From contig NC_033632.1 in assembly GCF_001540865.1 (NCBI RefSeq), positions 9,730,888 through 9,794,887 on the forward strand: a stretch of 64,000 nucleotides of DNA, read 5' to 3'. The notes under the pieces were generated by a model. The model saw only the letters and a list, made by a program, of their open reading frames with translations. It had not been told where the DNA came from and made no database searches. The DNA comes from Ananas comosus (Eukaryota > Streptophyta > Magnoliopsida > Poales > Bromeliaceae). Positions 55,921 through 64,000 of the stretch are shown here, one piece after another. Position 1 is the stretch's first letter; every line of letters starts with the position of its first letter. Made by a program: the position numbers and the translations under genes.

Positions 55921-57120
55921 TGTACCTTTACTTGCAAGTGACTCCCAGGCTTCCGAAGGCTCTCGCCTTGTATGATGTTTTCCAATAAAAACAGCAGATG
56001 CCTCACAAAAGTTCTCAAGTTCACAAAAGAATATCGCGGGTAAAAAAAAAAATAACTAATTTCTTTTCTCTAAAACTAAAACCTTCATACCCTCTCACTG
56101 TCAATTGACCCAACCTTCTATCCATAGTCGAAGGTAAGGTCACCATTTTCCCGTTCGCTACCATAAGTTTCCACGAGACGTCATTGTAGTCTCACCCCCC
56201 AATAGCTTGTACAAGTTTTCCAACCCGAATTCTCTTTCAATACAACTCAACCTCACCTTGGAAAGCTTTATAACTCGCACCTTGGCCGCGCCGAAATTTA
56301 TAGCCTTTGTTTGCCAATTCGAGAGAGTAAAGAAGATCAAACACTTTCTTCATAAATCAGGAATGTCACACATTTCAAGTACCCGAACCATTCCTATCAT
56401 ACTTATTTAACCAACTTCCACCGTGCAAAACCAACTCCTATCCGTATTACCTAGTTGAGTTGTTCCCATCGATTAGTAACCACCATCGCATTCTTCGTAG
56501 TTAATGAACCATGAACGATTGGCACATATGATGGATAGCGCCACTTATCAAGAATCCAATTTATGAAACACCGAACTAGAACCCGCCATCAAGACCTCAT
56601 CATCAATAACACCGATGTTATTTCTTCAACCTATGTGCTCATTGTTCGAATCCGAGTTTTGTTTACTACTACTTGATTCACCATTGTCCCTTCACCATTG
56701 AGCCTTTTCTTTTTTAGACAACTTCTTCATATGTCGATTTGCCACAAAACCAACAAAGCTTTTTGTCATTCCGATTTCTAAGACTTTGATCTATTTCTTT
56801 GACTTGCTTCTTGAAAAAATTTCTTGACATATTTTCACGTTCTTTATAACGACCTTTACTACAAGTGCTTCCGTTTCACACCTCCGAACTCCCCAAAGTT
56901 ACCTTTTTCGAAGTTCATCGCCAACAATGCACTACAAACTGTCCAATCAAGAGAATCTTCTTTAGTGCAACTTAAACTTATAATCAAAATCTCATAAGAA
57001 TCCGCAATGTGCATAACAAAGTGATGCCCTTATCTCATCCTTCATCTTCTCTCGCGATACTCCAAGCTCAAAATAATGTTGTTGAATACATTCAATGCTC
57101 GGAGACCTTGGTGCCTTCTT
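55921..57120 (-). pseudogene. Copia gag C-terminus to pre-integrase, decayed
   Basis: Near 55921-56000 the minus strand reads a pre-integrase segment with FCEASAVFIGKHH. At about 56740 a degenerate zinc knuckle with LCWFCGKSTYEE is visible. Between them only short open frames remain and stops are frequent, so the protease cannot be delimited. Confidence 0.6.
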
Positions 57121-57453
57121 TCATCTCAAAGAGTACAATCGTCTCTTCAAGAAATTCCGGTTGTAATTGACTTGTTTGTACAAGCTCTCTAACTTTGCCC
57201 ATAATCCAAAAGCCGTTTTCTCTCCAATTATATTGAAAAGAACTTCATCCGCCAAGCACATGCGAATGGTGGCTAAAGCTTTCATGTCCATCTCCTCCCA
57301 TTCATCATCGGCCATCCATTCCGGTTTCTTATCTCTCCCAAGTAGAGCCTTGTATTGTCCATGTTGTACCAATAAATCACGAACTTTTAACTTCCAAAGT
57401 TCAAAGTTTCTCTTTCCATCAAATTTGTCCACTTCCAATCGATTTGTTGCCAT
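57121..57453 (-). pseudogene. Copia gag N-terminal domain
   Basis: Starts at the ATG 57451-57453 with MATNRLEVDKFDGKRNFELW, then KVRDLLVQHGQYKALLGR, WEEMDMKALATIRMCLADEV and TAFGLWAKLESLYKQ, the DUF4219/UBN2-type gag of plant copia elements. Gag forms the particle that houses reverse transcription. The frame stops after RLYSLR at 57121, earlier than a full gag. The start is 39 bases from the primer site, as expected. Confidence 0.9.
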
Positions 57454-57491
57454 TAAGACAATTTATCGAACACCTTGCACTCAACCTTGAA

Positions 57492-57504
57492 GCTCTGATA
57501 CCAA
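57492..57504 (-). other. Primer-binding site of the copia element
   Basis: The minus strand reads TTGGTATCAGAGC, complementary to initiator Met tRNA, one base from the end of the 5' LTR. Confidence 0.93.
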
Positions 57505-57505
57505 T

Positions 57506-58166
57506 TGTAGTGAGCTAATGACGGAACCCTCACTATCAAGATACTAATCACACTAGTAAATAAATGTGATGTATCTAAATTATCCACAACCAAGATATGT
57601 AAGATTGGAAGTTGAAAGAGAAAAATCCAAGCACAACCACAACAACAACACAAGATTTACGTGGTTCACCCAAACCAGGCTACATCCACGGACACGGAGA
57701 GATCAAATCCACTATCAAATGAGGAGATTACAAGATTTGGTTACAAATTACCACTCTATTTTAATGGGCTTACAATCTTCTAATAGAAATCCCTTCTTGC
57801 TACACCTTCTTTGAAGCACCTTCCGATTCTGCGAATCCCGCTTTGGAATACCTCTTAGAATTCCTCCAATCTACCTTGGAAGCTTTTGAATCAAGCAAGA
57901 AGAACAAGAGAGCTCCTTCTCCAACCCTCTCTACACCTCTCTTCTCTATTACAAGAAAAGGGAAAACCTAGAGAGCAAAACAAAATGAGAACTCTATCTT
58001 TCTAAATCCAAAGAGAATCTCTTTTAACATCACTTAGCCTAATATACCAAAATGGGTCAACTAAAGCCCAAACCAATTACTAACTAGCCCATTACATGAG
58101 TTGTTGAACCAAAACCAAAATAAAACCAATTAGGCTAATAAGTGCATTTGATATCATAACCCAACA
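57506..58166 (-). repeat. 5' LTR of the copia element
   Basis: 661 bases with the same ends as the LTR at 51744. Differences by eye include several transitions and a deletion of about nine bases near 57605. Confidence 0.93.
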
Positions 58167-58171
58167 CAGGC

Positions 58172-58682
58172 CGCAGCTCCAGAGCCCTCAGCTTCAATGT
58201 CCAGAAAATGATCCGGATGCCCACGCACCTGATACTGTGATTCGGACGCCCGCAGGGCAAACCGATCGAGCGTCCGATTAATTAACAAGTGGAGCTTCAC
58301 CTCCTCTCAAGTTGGGCATCCGAAATTAAGTGGATTTGGGCACCCGCAGATGCAATCCGGAAGGTTTTCAGATGCTTGCAGAATCAGAATCATTCGGACG
58401 ACAGAATGTTTATTTCTCCATGAATCCGTACGTGCTCTTGGCTAGAGCGTCCACTGACACTCGGCGCTCGACAAGACGATCCGAAAGATTTCAATCACCC
58501 GAAATTCTGTTCGAGCATACGAAAAGCCTGGAAACCAGGTTCCAACTTCTTTTGAATCTCCATTTCGATTCGAATTGATTGCAACTTGTTCCAAACTCAG
58601 CCTAACCTTCTCCAAAATTATTTTAATCATGTCGAACACAACTTTTCATCGGCCTTTTCCAATTTGGCAAAAATTCGGTACA
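58172..58682 (-). repeat. LTR-like tract, right part, with word array
   Basis: Continues the tract interrupted at 51743. At 58195-58345 the words GGATGCCC, CGGACGCCC, GAGCGTCCG, GGGCATCCG and GGGCACCCG repeat. It ends TTCGGTACA at 58682. In LTR orientation the array lies roughly 340-490 bases from the 5' end. Confidence 0.45.
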
Positions 58683-58880
58683 CTATACCATACTGAGTTT
58701 CTATACATTATATATAGATATAATTATGAAAAACATTGCCGGCCCCTATATATTTACATCTGCAGTTTTTCTTTTGTCTGATGTTAACAATTTTTTTTTT
58801 TTCTCTCTATGCAAAGGGTTTTTTCTGTGCATGAGGTGATTCTATCGCGAATAAGCAACGGGATAAATGTGAACCATTTA
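58683..58880. other. Short intergenic tract
   Basis: No feature recognised apart from a T-run at about 58791-58800. Confidence 0.4.
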
Positions 58881-59011
58881 GGCAGTGTTTGGTTGTGGGA
58901 TAAAAGGGGAATAACCCCTTTTATCCCACTATTCTTGCCAAACATCAAGTAAAATTGTCTTTTTATTTTATCCCCGAGTTAACGGGTTATCCTAGGATAA
59001 CCCGTTAACTC
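58881..59011 (+). mobile_element. PIF/Harbinger-type left terminus with two palindromes
   Basis: TTA at 58878-58880 is followed by GGCAGTGTTTGGTTGTGGG, matching the GGnnnTGTTTGG start and TTA/TAA target of plant Harbinger/Tourist elements. Just inside, 58895-58929 is an inverted repeat with 15-base arms (GTGGGATAAAAGGGG), and 58976-59011 is a perfect 36-base palindrome (arm GAGTTAACGGGTTATCCT). The right terminus was not found; the sequence is broken by an N at 62150. Confidence 0.55.
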
Positions 59012-60501
59012 CTATTCCTCGCAACCTGTGGAATAGGCAGCGCGCGTGATTTATCCCAGGGGCATTGCTTGGAAAATGCGAAACCCTTCGCCATTACTCC
59101 CACCCACCTCCTTTTCCTATCTACGAGCTTGGAAAAGGGCTTCTTCCCCTCTTGCCTCCTCCCTCAACTACCGCTATCAATGAAGGTGATCTGAGCTACG
59201 ATTTCCCCTTCGCCTTCAACATTATTGCTCCTACGCACATCGGCATGTTCCCATTTCCTCGAATTTGCCATCGTCTTTCTCTTCTCATCCCCTCTCGCCT
59301 CGTCCAACAACTGGCACTATCAATGAAGGAGATCTCACCTAATACCTTGTAATCTTTTATAACTCTCTCTTTTCTCGATTAGGACGCCTTCTTCTCTCCA
59401 CTCCTGTCGCTGTTTCTCTCAATCACTGTTATCATTTAGCTAGATCTCATCCAGATCTGCCTTCCTCATGGACAACCCTCTCAAAATCTTGGGGTGTTTG
59501 TATTTAATGGGTTTATATTTGTAAGGCAACCCACATCTCTTCGTTGCCTGCCTGGTTGTGTGGTCAATTCGGCCATTTATTGCTACCAACGGCTCTTCAG
59601 GTAAAGAACTTATTATTCAAGAGGCTTTCCTTCTATAAATTCAGGTGGGTAGAAGGTAAAAATTCTTTTCAGCTTGTTGCATCTGAGACTCTAGCTTTTC
59701 TGTTGCCTCTAACACTATTTGCGTGGCTGTAGTATTGTTCTCTGTCGATTATTGAGCTATTCTCTTGTGATCACAAGAGATTTGAAGGAAACTTGAGGTG
59801 AGGCTTCTAGGATACTTGTGATATTGTTCTCCCTCTTATCATATATTGTAATATTTCGCTGTCATTCTCCTATAGTGTCATAATTAATATTACACGCTTT
59901 CTATTTATATTTGAAAATTTTTTTGAAAGATTTTGTTGATTTTTATAAAGCTGATGCTTATAAGTCTTTTTATTCCAAGTTGGACTTTGTTTTGATCTAT
60001 TTAATATTTTATATTTTTATGTTGTATTGTGATAAAAAAGAGAACATATTTTGTATTAGTAATTTTCAGTCGTGATCCATATTATGGTAAGAATCTTAAT
60101 ATAGCTGCAGTTTGGAAAAACAGCTTAAGGGAGGAGAACTTGTTCGACTAATCCTTGCTTCAACCTTTATTACAGCTGAAATATATTTCAGTTGCACATG
60201 AAATAAAGCAACAATGGAAAGGTCCCAAACGATGAAGCGAAAATTGCTGGGTTCGGATCTGAACACATTTGATTCGATGGAGAGTTATAAAAAAAAGGCG
60301 ATGATGTAGGGGCAGGTCAATGAGGGGTATCCATGGCAGGGTGGCATGTTTTTACAACAATTGCAGCCGTCATGGTATCACATTGAACCTTCCCCTGAGC
60401 CTTTTTGTATAAAAAAAAAATCTCTTTTGAGATTACCATGAACCGGGTTGCATGTGTTAGTTAAATTCATATATCTAACAATATTTTCATATTAATCTCA
60501 G
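59012..60501 (+). other. Upstream region of the MYB-like gene
   Basis: Contains leader-like CT-rich text at 59080-59400 and AT-rich, intron-like text after about 59740. TTAATCTCAG directly before the ATG at 60502 looks like a 3' splice site, so a non-coding first exon may lie here. Short open frames (59065-59352) have no known motif. Confidence 0.4.
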
Positions 60502-61882
60502 ATGGCTCCTCCCAAAAAGACGGTGCATACTTTTGCTAAAAACAAAGCCCCGATAATTGATGTCCCATCGACTGATAGCCAAAGTATAGATTGCCCTATG
60601 CAAGAGTCATCGAAAAGTAGAGTTCGATCTTCTAACTGGACTGAAAAAATGGATTCTGCAATGTTAAACTTAATGACAGAGGAGCATACCCTTGGAAATT
60701 TTGTGAATGGAAGTTTCACTCCATTAGCATGGACCAAGATGGTTCATGACTTCAATGAGAGGACAAAATTGAGTTTTACCAAAACCCATTTGCAAAACCG
60801 ATTGAAAGTATTGAAGCGTCAGTATCTAACCTATCAAACATTAGCCAACAAAAGTGGATGGGGGTGGGACTGCACACGCAACATTCCAACCGCCGGTGAC
60901 CCAAGTGATTGGGAAGCGATCATAACAGTAAGTTATGTTATGTTATAAATTTCTTCACAAGTCTTGTTTACTTTTAATATTAACACATTTATGTACAAAT
61001 TTACTTGTTGATTCAATATTATAGGAAAATCCGGCGTATGCGAAATGCAGGGACAAGCCATTTCCTGCATATCAAGCTATTGAGTTTTTATCCGGAAAAG
61101 CAACTGCAACCGGAAGGCATGGATTTACTTCTATGATGGATGCAGACGATGCTCGCAGCACCTCTTCATCTTCACCAGCTACACAACGACTTAACATGGA
61201 GAGTTTGGGAAAGAATTTGGAGGATGTTAATGATGCAAATTCAACTTCCCCAACCCCAACTCCAGTCAAAGTACCAAGCCAATACACTGACAGTGCCTCT
61301 GCTCCGACCTCTTCAATGAAGAGGCTTCGTGTGTCACCACCTATTCCTACACCAACTTCAAATCGTCGACGAAAAATTGATGATCGATCTGAAGCTATGA
61401 GTGAGCTTGTTCAGTTAGGGAGAAAGAGAACGGAAATAGCAGAAACCATAATGCAACGCGAGCTACAAGCACGACCAAAAGTTCACTCCATAGAGGAGTG
61501 CATGGAAAGATTAACTACTGTTGCTCATTTGTCCCCTGATGGTCTACTGGCTGCCTGTGAGGCTTTAAAAGATGAGCGTAATCGACCAATCTTTATGACA
61601 TTGAGTGGCGAACTTTTATATATGTGGATCGACCGTCAAATTTCCATGCAACAGCTGTATGCAACACAAAGACCTGCTGCTCCTTTTCCACCGGCTACAC
61701 CTTCTTTTTCGCCTGCTGTACCCTTCTTCCCAGCACCATCTACACAGTACACTCCAGGATCATCCTCTTTTCCAGCTGCATTCTTTCCTCCTACCGTATC
61801 AACTTTTCCTCCAGGAGCACCTTCCTTCCCTTCAAATGCACCCTCGAACCCTCCCGAAGGACCACCTTTTCCTCCGAATTAG
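60502..61882 (+). CDS. MYB/SANT-like DNA-binding domain protein (two exons)
   Basis: Exons 60502-60927 and 61025-61882 with a 97-base GT-AG intron (GTAAGT to TTATAG), phase 0; 427 residues. A Myb/SANT-like domain (Pfam Myb_DNA-bind_3 type) runs from about residue 44 to 165: SSNWTEKMDSAMLNLM, AWTKMVHDFNERTKLSFTK, LQNRLKVLKRQYLTYQTLAN, SGWGWD and, after the intron, NPAYAKCRDKPFPAYQAIEF. Then come a Ser/Thr-rich linker, a basic stretch (KRLRVSPPIP, SNRRRKIDD), a segment EECMERLTTVAHLSPDGLLA, and a Pro/Phe-rich tail of loose PPxxPSFP repeats. Such proteins include the accessory ORF of PIF/Harbinger transposons, which helps the transposase enter the nucleus and bind DNA, and host genes derived from it. 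A Harbinger-type end lies 1.6 kb upstream, but no DDE transposase is seen. No stop or frameshift breaks it. Confidence 0.85.
60928..61024 (+). other. Intron of the MYB-like gene
   Basis: 97 bases, GTAAGT at the 5' end, ATTATAG at the 3' end, T-rich. Splicing keeps the reading frame and joins the two halves of the MYB/SANT-like domain. Confidence 0.85.
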
Positions 61883-62149
61883 ATAACTATTAATATGCAC
61901 CACTTTTTGTGGTCTTGCACTTTTTGCTAGTACTATCGGTTAGCAAGGCCTTAAACTATTCCCTATTTTCTGGACTTGTGCTATTTCTGTTTAGTATGTT
62001 TCAATTAGTGTGTTTTGTTGGACTATTTACAATGCGGTATTAGGTATATGCTATATATTAGATGCTAAAATCTGCATATCCTGAATTCCGGTGCATGTTT
62101 TCAAACCTGTATACATGTTTTACTCTGCTACATGCTACATATTCTGCAT
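61883..62149 (+). other. 3' flank of the MYB-like gene
   Basis: T-rich, 3'-UTR-like DNA. No clear AATAAA signal and no inverted Harbinger end (CCAAACAnnGCC) was found before the N. Confidence 0.45.
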
Positions 62150-62150
62150 N

Positions 62151-62186
<36 letters not shown>
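62150..62186. other. Assembly gap (single N) at a (TA)n tract
   Basis: N at 62150 followed by a (TA)n run to about 62185. An unknown length of DNA may be missing, including the right half of a Harbinger element. Confidence 0.7.
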
Positions 62187-62188
<2 letters not shown>

Positions 62189-62189
<1 letters not shown>

Positions 62190-62733
62190 AGCGCTGCTGT
62201 GCTCTCAGGAGCGCGGAGGCCTCCGTGCTCCTGAGCCGTTTTCGATGATGGAATTTTCGAATCGACAATCGGCTCCGTCAAACTTGATCTAGCGTATTTG
62301 AAGTTTCTAGAAAATAATTTTTGCGATTTTTTTATTTCATTTACCTAGCAATCGAAAGGATTCAAAATCAATAATTTTTAACGGCTGAAAATAAAAATTT
62401 TATAAAAAGTGGTGATATAGCATTAAAATTTTCGATCAGAAATATTGATCTTGTTGTAGATAGTATAAAGAATTTTGTATCAAAATTTCATCTACTTTGA
62501 ATACTTCTACACTGTTAAACTTGAAAACGGCAGATATCAACCATGAAAAATTATTGATTTTGAATCCTTTCGATCACTAGGTAAATGATATCAAAAAATC
62601 GCAAAAATTATTTTCTAGAAACTTCAAATACCCTAGATCAAGTCTAACGGAGCCGATCGTCGATTCGAAAATTCATCATCGAAAACGACTCAGGAGCACG
62701 GAGGCCTCCGTGCTCCTGAGAGCATAGCAGCCC

Positions 62734-62735
<2 letters not shown>
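62189..62735. mobile_element. Large fold-back element (CAGGAGCACGGAGG word type)
   Basis: Inverted arms of about 195 bases at 62189-62383 and 62541-62735, nearly perfect, around a 157-base centre. Each terminus also has its own hairpin: CTCAGGAGCGCGGAGG (62204-62219) against CCTCCGTGCTCCTGAG (62220-62235), mirrored at 62684-62720. Flanked on both sides by (TA)n. Its subterminal block TTCTAGAAAATAATTTTTGC is shared with the elements at 1-295 and 63691-64000. Non-coding. Confidence 0.85.

Positions 62736-62770
<35 letters not shown>

Positions 62771-62815
<45 letters not shown>
62771..62815. repeat. (GA)n tract after (TA)n
   Basis: Runs directly from a (TA)n stretch and ends at the next small element. 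Confidence 0.95.
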
Positions 62816-62817
<2 letters not shown>

Positions 62818-62818
62818 C

Positions 62819-63036
62819 AGCTATGGTGCTTGTAAAAGTACCAATCACTTGGTGCTTGTAAGTTTTTTACCTTTAGATTTACTCCATGAATCATTTTCAA
62901 CCATTAGATTATACTATTTAACCAACCACCTACTCAACCCTATGGGGCCCGCATCATCCTAACCGCATATCTCTTAATCCAATGGCTAAAAATCTATAAG
63001 TACCAATGTCTTGGTACTTTTAAAAACATAGGAGCT
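62819..63036. mobile_element. MITE-like element (AAGTACCAA word type)
   Basis: Ends AGCTATGGTGCTTGTAAAAG and, in reverse complement, AGCTCCTATGTTTTTAAAAG. The word AAGTACCAA or its complement occurs twice at each end. The body shares ACTATTTAACCAACCACCTA and CTCAACCCTATGGGGCCC with other members. Confidence 0.75.
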
Positions 63037-63052
63037 CAATTCTTATATATGA

Positions 63053-63306
63053 GTGTGACTGCTATACTCTTATGATTATAGGTTCCTTTGTACTCATAAG
63101 TTTTTGGCCGTTGGATAAAAAGATGTGTGGTTAGGATGATAATATTTACCGGTTATGATGATAGTGGTCCTCTAGAGTTGAGTAGGTGGTTTGTTGAATA
63201 GTGCGATCAAACGGGTAGAAATGCTCAAAGGGGTAGATCTAACGGCCGAAAACTTATGAGTACAAAAAAGTTTACACTTATAAGAGTATAAGAGCCTGAC
63301 TCACAC
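63053..63306. mobile_element. MITE-like element (TATGAGTAC word type)
   Basis: Ends GTGTGACTGCTATACTCTTA and, in reverse complement, GTGTGAGTCAGGCTCTTATA. The body GATGATAGTGGTCCTCTAGA, GTTGAGTAGGTGGTTTG lies in the orientation opposite to its left neighbour. Followed by a (CA)n-like run. Confidence 0.75.
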
Positions 63307-63341
63307 ATACACACACATACACACACACAAACATATATATT

Positions 63342-63595
63342 GTAGGGCTACTGTGCTATTAGGAGCACAACAGCCTTTATGCTCCTAAGTTTTTAGTCAT
63401 CCATCAATTTTGATGGGTGGTTAGGATGAGAGAGAAAAGAGAAATTGAGAAGAAACTCATAGAGAAGAGAAATTGAGATATCCAATTTCTTCCCTATTTA
63501 TTTTCTCTCTTTTACCCTAACCACCCATCAAAATTGATGGATGGTTAGAAACTTATGAGCACAAGGGCTGCTGTGCTCCGAATAGCACAATAGCC

Positions 63596-63599
<4 letters not shown>
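63342..63599. mobile_element. MITE-like element (GGAGCAC word type)
   Basis: Ends GTAGGGCTACTGTGCTATT and its inverted partner AATAGCACAATAGCCCTAC. Inner inverted repeats ATCAATTTTGATGGGTGG / CCACCCATCAAAATTGATGG. The word GGAGCAC or its complement appears at four places. It lies between (TA)n and (CT)n tracts. Confidence 0.8.

Positions 63600-63690
<91 letters not shown>
63600..63690. repeat. (CT)n followed by (TA)n
   Basis: About 60 bases of CT then 30 bases of AT, linking two small elements. Confidence 0.95.
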
Positions 63691-63692
<2 letters not shown>

Positions 63693-64000
63693 TAGGACTA
63701 CTACACTCTTATGAGTACATAGCCCTTCGTACTAATAAGTTGTTTTCGATCGATGATGGGGCTTCCGAATCGACGCTCCACTCCGTTAAATATGATCTAA
63801 AGTATTTGAAACTTCTAGAAAATAAATTTCGTAATTTTTCGAAATCATAATAAAGTCAATCAAGTGGGCATAAAATGAATGGCCAAAATCGAACGACGTC
63901 CTAAAAATGAATGATTGGATCCTTAAATTTAAGATCGGAGGTATTGATTTTTATCTAGGTAGTGAATAGAATTTTCTGTCAAAAATTCAACCTATTCCGA
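63691..64000. mobile_element. Start of another fold-back element
   Basis: GCTAGGACTACTACACTCTT start, words TTATGAGTACATAG and CGTACTAATAAG, then CGATGATGGGGCTTCC and AACTTCTAGAAAATAAATTT as in 1-295 (opposite orientation). Runs off the window. Confidence 0.7.

Larger units (their letters stand above)
51744..58166 (-). mobile_element. Ty1/copia element, full length with TSD, defective
   Basis: 3' LTR 51744-52412, 5' LTR 57506-58166, primer site 57492-57504, gag start at 57453, then RT and RNase H. A perfect duplication CAGGC lies at 51739-51743 and 58167-58171. Domain order on the minus strand is gag, decayed protease region, integrase remnant, RT, RNase H, as in copia elements. An insertion at 54722-55920 replaces most of the integrase core. 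In-frame stops and a frameshift also occur. The LTRs differ by a few percent by eye, including a short deletion in the 5' LTR. Confidence 0.93.

Noticed and set aside
1..64000. Endogenous pararetrovirus or other viral insertion
   Set aside because: All RT-containing pieces have plant Ty3/gypsy or Ty1/copia order with integrase and LTRs; no movement or coat protein motif was seen.

Overview
This window looks like gene-poor, retrotransposon-rich nuclear DNA of a flowering plant. The grounds are plant-type Ty3/gypsy and Ty1/copia polyproteins, initiator-Met-tRNA primer sites, PIF/Harbinger, Mutator-like and CACTA ends, tRNA-derived SINEs, and many short inverted-repeat elements sitting in (TA)n, (GA)n and (CT)n tracts. 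A monocot is my guess; the sequence does not prove it. Only one intact-looking gene is visible, a two-exon MYB/SANT-like protein at 60502-61882, and it may itself be the accessory gene of a Harbinger transposon.

Layout. 1-2617: ends of small inverted-repeat elements, a SINE and a truncated terminal-inverted-repeat (TIR) element. 2618-12024: a minus-strand Ty3/gypsy element with a chromodomain-type integrase, decayed by stops and frameshifts, its 3' LTR cut short. 12025-19270: pieces of a copia element interrupted by a 4.76-kb solo LTR (target duplication TACTA). 19271-21130: the other end of a TIR element and a small Mutator-like element with a 9-bp duplication. 21245-25685: a second gypsy family (duplication ATGTG), split in its gag by a 2.5-kb solo LTR (duplication AGTAC). 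25691-31290: a large LTR-like tract split by another solo LTR (duplication CATAT). 31291-41860: LTRs of several families, a decayed plant-transposon-protein ORF, a probable assembly artefact at the N at 36767, and a second, decayed copy of the gypsy family seen at 21245. 41861-48690: AT-rich DNA with a tandemly duplicated fold-back unit, short repeats and small elements. 48696-49655: a Pack-MULE-like element with a fragment resembling beta-catenin-like protein 1 (CTNNBL1). 49849-50355: a small CACTA-like element with a captured coding-like piece. 50356-58682: an LTR-like tract holding a complete but decayed copia element (51744-58166, duplication CAGGC), which itself lost its integrase core to a further insertion. 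58881-62150: a Harbinger-type terminus, two strong palindromes and the MYB-like gene. 62189-64000: a chain of five small fold-back elements joined by dinucleotide repeats.

How the parts relate. Most of the window is nested insertions, so element edges and target duplications carry most of the information. Two patterns cut across element families. First, many LTRs of different families carry, in the first several hundred bases of their U3, an array of short self-complementary words (GGGACCGGTCCC, GAGTACCGGTACTC, GGGTCCGGACC, GGGCGCCC types). Second, the small fold-back elements have interchangeable terminal words that change together at four places in one element. I regard these as the most interesting signals here. 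All boundaries and homologies were read by eye, without alignment or database search.
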